Shown here piece by piece: positions 61,413 through 64,000 of a stretch of DNA of 64,000 nt. The stretch is from Sediminihabitans luteus (GTDB lineage Bacteria > Actinomycetota > Actinomycetes > Actinomycetales > Cellulomonadaceae), in assembly GCF_002797595.1 (NCBI RefSeq), contig NZ_PGFE01000001.1, positions 744,001 through 808,000 of the forward strand, in the 5' to 3' direction. The translations under genes and the position numbers were made by a program. Position 1 is the stretch's first letter; every line of letters starts with the position of its first letter. Under the pieces are notes generated by a model. The model was not told where the DNA came from and searched no databases. It saw only the letters and a list, made by a program, of their open reading frames with translations.

Positions 61413-62171
61413 ATGAGCGACGCGATGGAGACGGTCGACGACGACCGCACGGCCGGCGACGGCAGCACCCCGGACTCCCCCGGGGCGCGTCCCGCGAGCG
61501 CCCGGACCAGCAACGCGGCGCGCGCACGCAAGCCCCGCAAGGCCACGGCCGAGCGACGCGAGGAGATCCTGCAGGCCGCCATCCGCACCTTCGGGTCGAA
61601 GGGCTACCACAACGGCTCGCTGACCGAGGTCGCCGAGCAGGTCGGGATCACGCACGCGGGCGTCCTGCACCACTTCGGGTCCAAGGACAAGCTCCTGATC
61701 GAGGTGCTCGAGTTCCGCGACAAGGTCGACGTCGAGCACCTCGAGGGCCAGCACCTGCCGGGCGGCGTCGACATGTTCCGCCACCTCGTGACCACCGCAC
61801 GCCTCAACGCCGCGCGCCGCGGGATCGTGCAGGCCTACACCGTGATCACCGCCGAGTCCGTGACCGACGGCCACCCCGCGGCACCCTGGGCGACGAACCG
61901 CTTCGCGGGCCTGCGTGAGGACCTCGTCGACGGCCTGCGCGAGATGCTGCGCGGCGCACCCGACGCCCCCGAGGACCCGTCGCGCCCCGAGCAGTCGGAC
62001 GCCGCGCTCGACGTCGCCGCGAGCGCCGTCATCGCGGTCATGGACGGGCTGCAGACCCAGTGGCTGCTCGACCCCGACGCGGTCGACCTCGCCGGGACCA
62101 CGCGGTTCGCGATCGAGGCGATCCTCGCCTCGGTCGTCGCCGGGGCGGACCGCCCGCGACCGCTCGACTAG
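61413..62171 (+). CDS. TetR-family regulator of the GH3/transporter operon
   Basis: A 252-residue regulator. After a disordered 40-residue N-terminus, the HTH lies at about 45-95 (RREEILQAAIRTFGSKGYHN, then LTEVAEQVGITHAGVLHHFG), followed by a TetR-C-like ligand domain. It is divergent from the beta-glucosidase gene, with two near-identical 20-bp palindromes between. The likely role is repression relieved by a sugar ligand. The N-terminal extension could be shorter if a later start is used. Confidence 0.87.
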   Translation: MSDAMETVDDDRTAGDGSTPDSPGARPASARTSNAARARKPRKATAERREEILQAAIRTFGSKGYHNGSLTEVAEQVGITHAGVLHHFGSKDKLLIEVLEFRDKVDVEHLEGQHLPGGVDMFRHLVTTARLNAARRGIVQAYTVITAESVTDGHPAAPWATNRFAGLREDLVDGLREMLRGAPDAPEDPSRPEQSDAALDVAASAVIAVMDGLQTQWLLDPDAVDLAGTTRFAIEAILASVVAGADRPRPLD

Positions 62172-62527
62172 GCACGGGCGGTTCGGGCAGGATGCGCACG
62201 TGACCGGCTCGTCCGGCGTCGGGCCGTCGGTCGCTCGCGGCACGCCGCTCGCTGAGCACGTCGCCATCGGACCGGCCCGCGAGGGACGCGGCATTCACGA
62301 CCATCGGGCACGGACAGCTTCGAGTTCGAGAACGTGCGCGCCTGGTGGCTGGACCGGATTCAGAGCACGATGCGCCTGGCGGAGCGTCAGGCCGAGAAGA
62401 GCGGCATCGCCCCGCCGTGGTGACCTGACACCCGGCACCTCCGAGCGGATGCCCGCCCAGCGACCCCGCCCGCCCCACAGCGACCGCACAGCATCACCAC
62501 AGGCGCCCCGCACCCGCGCGCGCCACG
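62172..62527. other. Stretch with a possible decayed small gene
   Basis: No complete gene supported. A short frame ending at the TGA at 62421-62423 reads DSFEFENVRAWWLDRIQSTM and RLAERQAEKSGIAPPW with protein-like composition. Its upstream part lacks a start and falls out of frame around 62310, so it may be a gene remnant. Confidence 0.35.
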
Positions 62528-63283
62528 ATGGACGACGTGACCGCACCGACCGACGTCCTCGCCCGCCCCGACGGCAGCCCCCTGCGCGTCCTCGTCGTCG
62601 ACGACGAGCCCAACCTCGCCGAGCTGCTGACCTCGGCGCTGCGGTACGAGGGGTGGGACGTGTCGACCGCGCTCGACGGGCAGTCCGCGATCCGGCTCGC
62701 GCGCGACGTCGAACCAGACGTGATCGTGCTCGACGTGATGCTCCCCGACCTCGACGGCCTGAGCGTCATGCGCCGCATCCGCTCGCGCAGCCCCGAGGTC
62801 CCGGTGCTGTTCCTCACCGCGCGGGACTCGGTCGAGGACCGCGTCGCGGGACTCACCGCGGGCGGCGACGACTACGTGACCAAGCCGTTCAGCCTCGAGG
62901 AGGTCGTGGCCCGCCTGCGCGGCCTCATGCGCCGCGCGGGCGCCGCCGCGGCCCGCAGCGACGCGACCCTCGTCGTCGGCGACCTCGTGCTCGACGAGGA
63001 CTCGCACGAGGTCTCGCGCGGTGGCGACGACGTGCAGCTCACCGCGACAGAGTTCGAGCTGCTGCGCTACCTCATGCGCAACCCGCGCCGCGCGCTGTCC
63101 AAGGCGCAGATCCTCGACCGGGTGTGGAACTACGACTTCGGCGGGCAGGCCAACATCGTCGAGCTCTACGTCTCGTACCTGCGGCGCAAGATCGACGCGG
63201 GCCGCGAGCCCATGATCCACACGCTGCGCGGCGTCGGGTACGTCCTCAAGCCCGCACCCGGCACGGAGACGCCCGGTGCCTGA
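62528..63283 (+). CDS. OmpR/PhoB-family response regulator
   Basis: A 251-residue regulator. Receiver domain: acidic D25-D26 (VVDDEPN), phosphoacceptor D69 (VLDVMLPDLDG), T97 and K119 (TKPFS). Winged-helix DNA-binding domain from about 145 to 240 (LTATEFELLRYLMRNPRRAL, then LYVSYLRRKID and RGVGYVLK). The sensor gene overlaps its 3' end by 8 bases. Confidence 0.93.
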   Translation: MDDVTAPTDVLARPDGSPLRVLVVDDEPNLAELLTSALRYEGWDVSTALDGQSAIRLARDVEPDVIVLDVMLPDLDGLSVMRRIRSRSPEVPVLFLTARDSVEDRVAGLTAGGDDYVTKPFSLEEVVARLRGLMRRAGAAAARSDATLVVGDLVLDEDSHEVSRGGDDVQLTATEFELLRYLMRNPRRALSKAQILDRVWNYDFGGQANIVELYVSYLRRKIDAGREPMIHTLRGVGYVLKPAPGTETPGA

Positions 63284-64000
63284 CGCCGCCCCGCCACCTC
63301 CGCCCCCGGACGCCGCCCCGCCTCCCCCGCCCCCCGTCGTCGGACCGCCGCCCCCGCCGCCGGCCGACCCTGCCAGCAGCCCGACCCCGGAGCCCCCGGC
63401 CGGTCGCGGCCCCCGCACCCTGCGGCGCCGGCTCGTGCTCGTGCTCGTCGCGGTGCTCGTCGCGTTCAGCGGCGCGCTCGGCGTCGCCTCGACCCTCGCG
63501 GTGCACGACAACCTCTCCGGCCAGCTCGACGACGAGCTCCGCTCCGCCTCCGAGCGCGCCGCACGCTTCCCGTTCGGCGCGCAGGCCGGGCCCGCCGACG
63601 GCCTCGGCGACCCCGGCGCGGGCCTGCCCGACGACGCCGAGCCGCCCCGCGGCCAGGGCGCCGGCACGATCAACGTCCTGGTCACCCCCGACGCCGCGGG
63701 CGGCGGCTACGTCGACGACGACGGCACCTGGGTCGCGCTCGACGCCGACCAGGCGGCGGCGCTCGCGACCGTCCCGGCCGACGGGTCGTCGCACGACGTC
63801 GACGTGCCCGGCCTGGGTGGGTACCGGGCGCTGTCGGTGCCCTCGGGCAGCGACCCCGGCGCCCGGCAGACCGGGACGACCACGGCGGACGACGTCCGCG
63901 TCGTCACCGCCATGAGCACCGACCCGCTCGACGCGGCGGTGCGGCGGTACGTGCTCGTCGAGGTCGGCCTCGCGGTCGCGGGCGTCGCGCTCGCCGGCCT
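63276..64000 (+). CDS. Sensor histidine kinase, truncated by the window end
   Basis: 241 residues are visible from a GTG at 63276. The first 48 are a Pro/Ala-rich cytoplasmic stretch. A membrane span follows (RRRLVLVLVAVLVAFSGALG), then an extracytoplasmic sensor region (about 75-220) and the start of a second span at the window edge. HAMP and kinase domains lie beyond. It is paired with the upstream response regulator. Confidence 0.82.
   Translation, partial: MPDAAPPPPPPDAAPPPPPPVVGPPPPPPADPASSPTPEPPAGRGPRTLRRRLVLVLVAVLVAFSGALGVASTLAVHDNLSGQLDDELRSASERAARFPFGAQAGPADGLGDPGAGLPDDAEPPRGQGAGTINVLVTPDAAGGGYVDDDGTWVALDADQAAALATVPADGSSHDVDVPGLGGYRALSVPSGSDPGARQTGTTTADDVRVVTAMSTDPLDAAVRRYVLVEVGLAVAGVALAG

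Overview
The window is very GC-rich actinobacterial chromosome with high GC at third codon positions. The host genes (beta-glucosidase beside an oligosaccharide- or peptide-type ABC transporter, an OhrR-like regulator, a lysine-tailed topoisomerase I, an HPP protein) fit a cellulolytic Micrococcales bacterium such as Cellulomonas or a close relative. This is inference from gene content, not a database match.

Layout. (1) 1-1374: host. A truncated TetR gene and an HPP membrane protein gene, preceded by three palindromic operator-like sites and a long hairpin. (2) 1375-40416: a complete siphovirus-type prophage of about 39 kb inserted in the tRNA-Thr(CGU) gene. It is bounded by 86-bp direct repeats (one mismatch) and the intact tRNA is rebuilt at the right end. 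(3) 40373-64000: host. tRNA-Thr, a secreted TAP-like hydrolase, holB-tmk, a flavin-type oxidase, a HAD phosphatase, an OhrR-like regulator, two MocA-type oxidoreductases, topA, a PAP2 phosphatase, a GH3/ABC-transporter operon with a divergent TetR regulator, and a two-component system cut by the window end.

Prophage order: integrase; leftward lysogeny genes (lipoprotein, ImmA-like protease, HTH repressor); a divergent operator region with four TGGGCACC boxes; a rightward early operon (Cro-like HTH, antirepressor, HTH protein, RecE/RecT pair, C5 methyltransferase, WhiB, PD-(D/E)XK nuclease, replication-type protein, DPPY methylase, DUF2637-HTH protein); terminase and portal; head genes; tail genes including a -1 frameshifted tail chaperone and the tape measure; endolysin and holins; two host-contact proteins, one carrying a PhoD-like phosphatase domain; and a leftward toxin-antitoxin-chaperone-like operon just inside the right end.

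Accessory genes stand out because they break the operon pattern. These are a membrane-anchored protein inserted antisense in the early operon (13165-13887), a monocistronic gene between two terminators before the terminase (16109-16618), an antisense DUF4190 gene among the head-tail genes (24637-25002), the lipoprotein next to the integrase, and the higB-higA-secB-like triad (38407-39860). The triad and the phosphatase-bearing tail protein are the most interesting systems here. All family calls rest on reading the translated sequence by eye.
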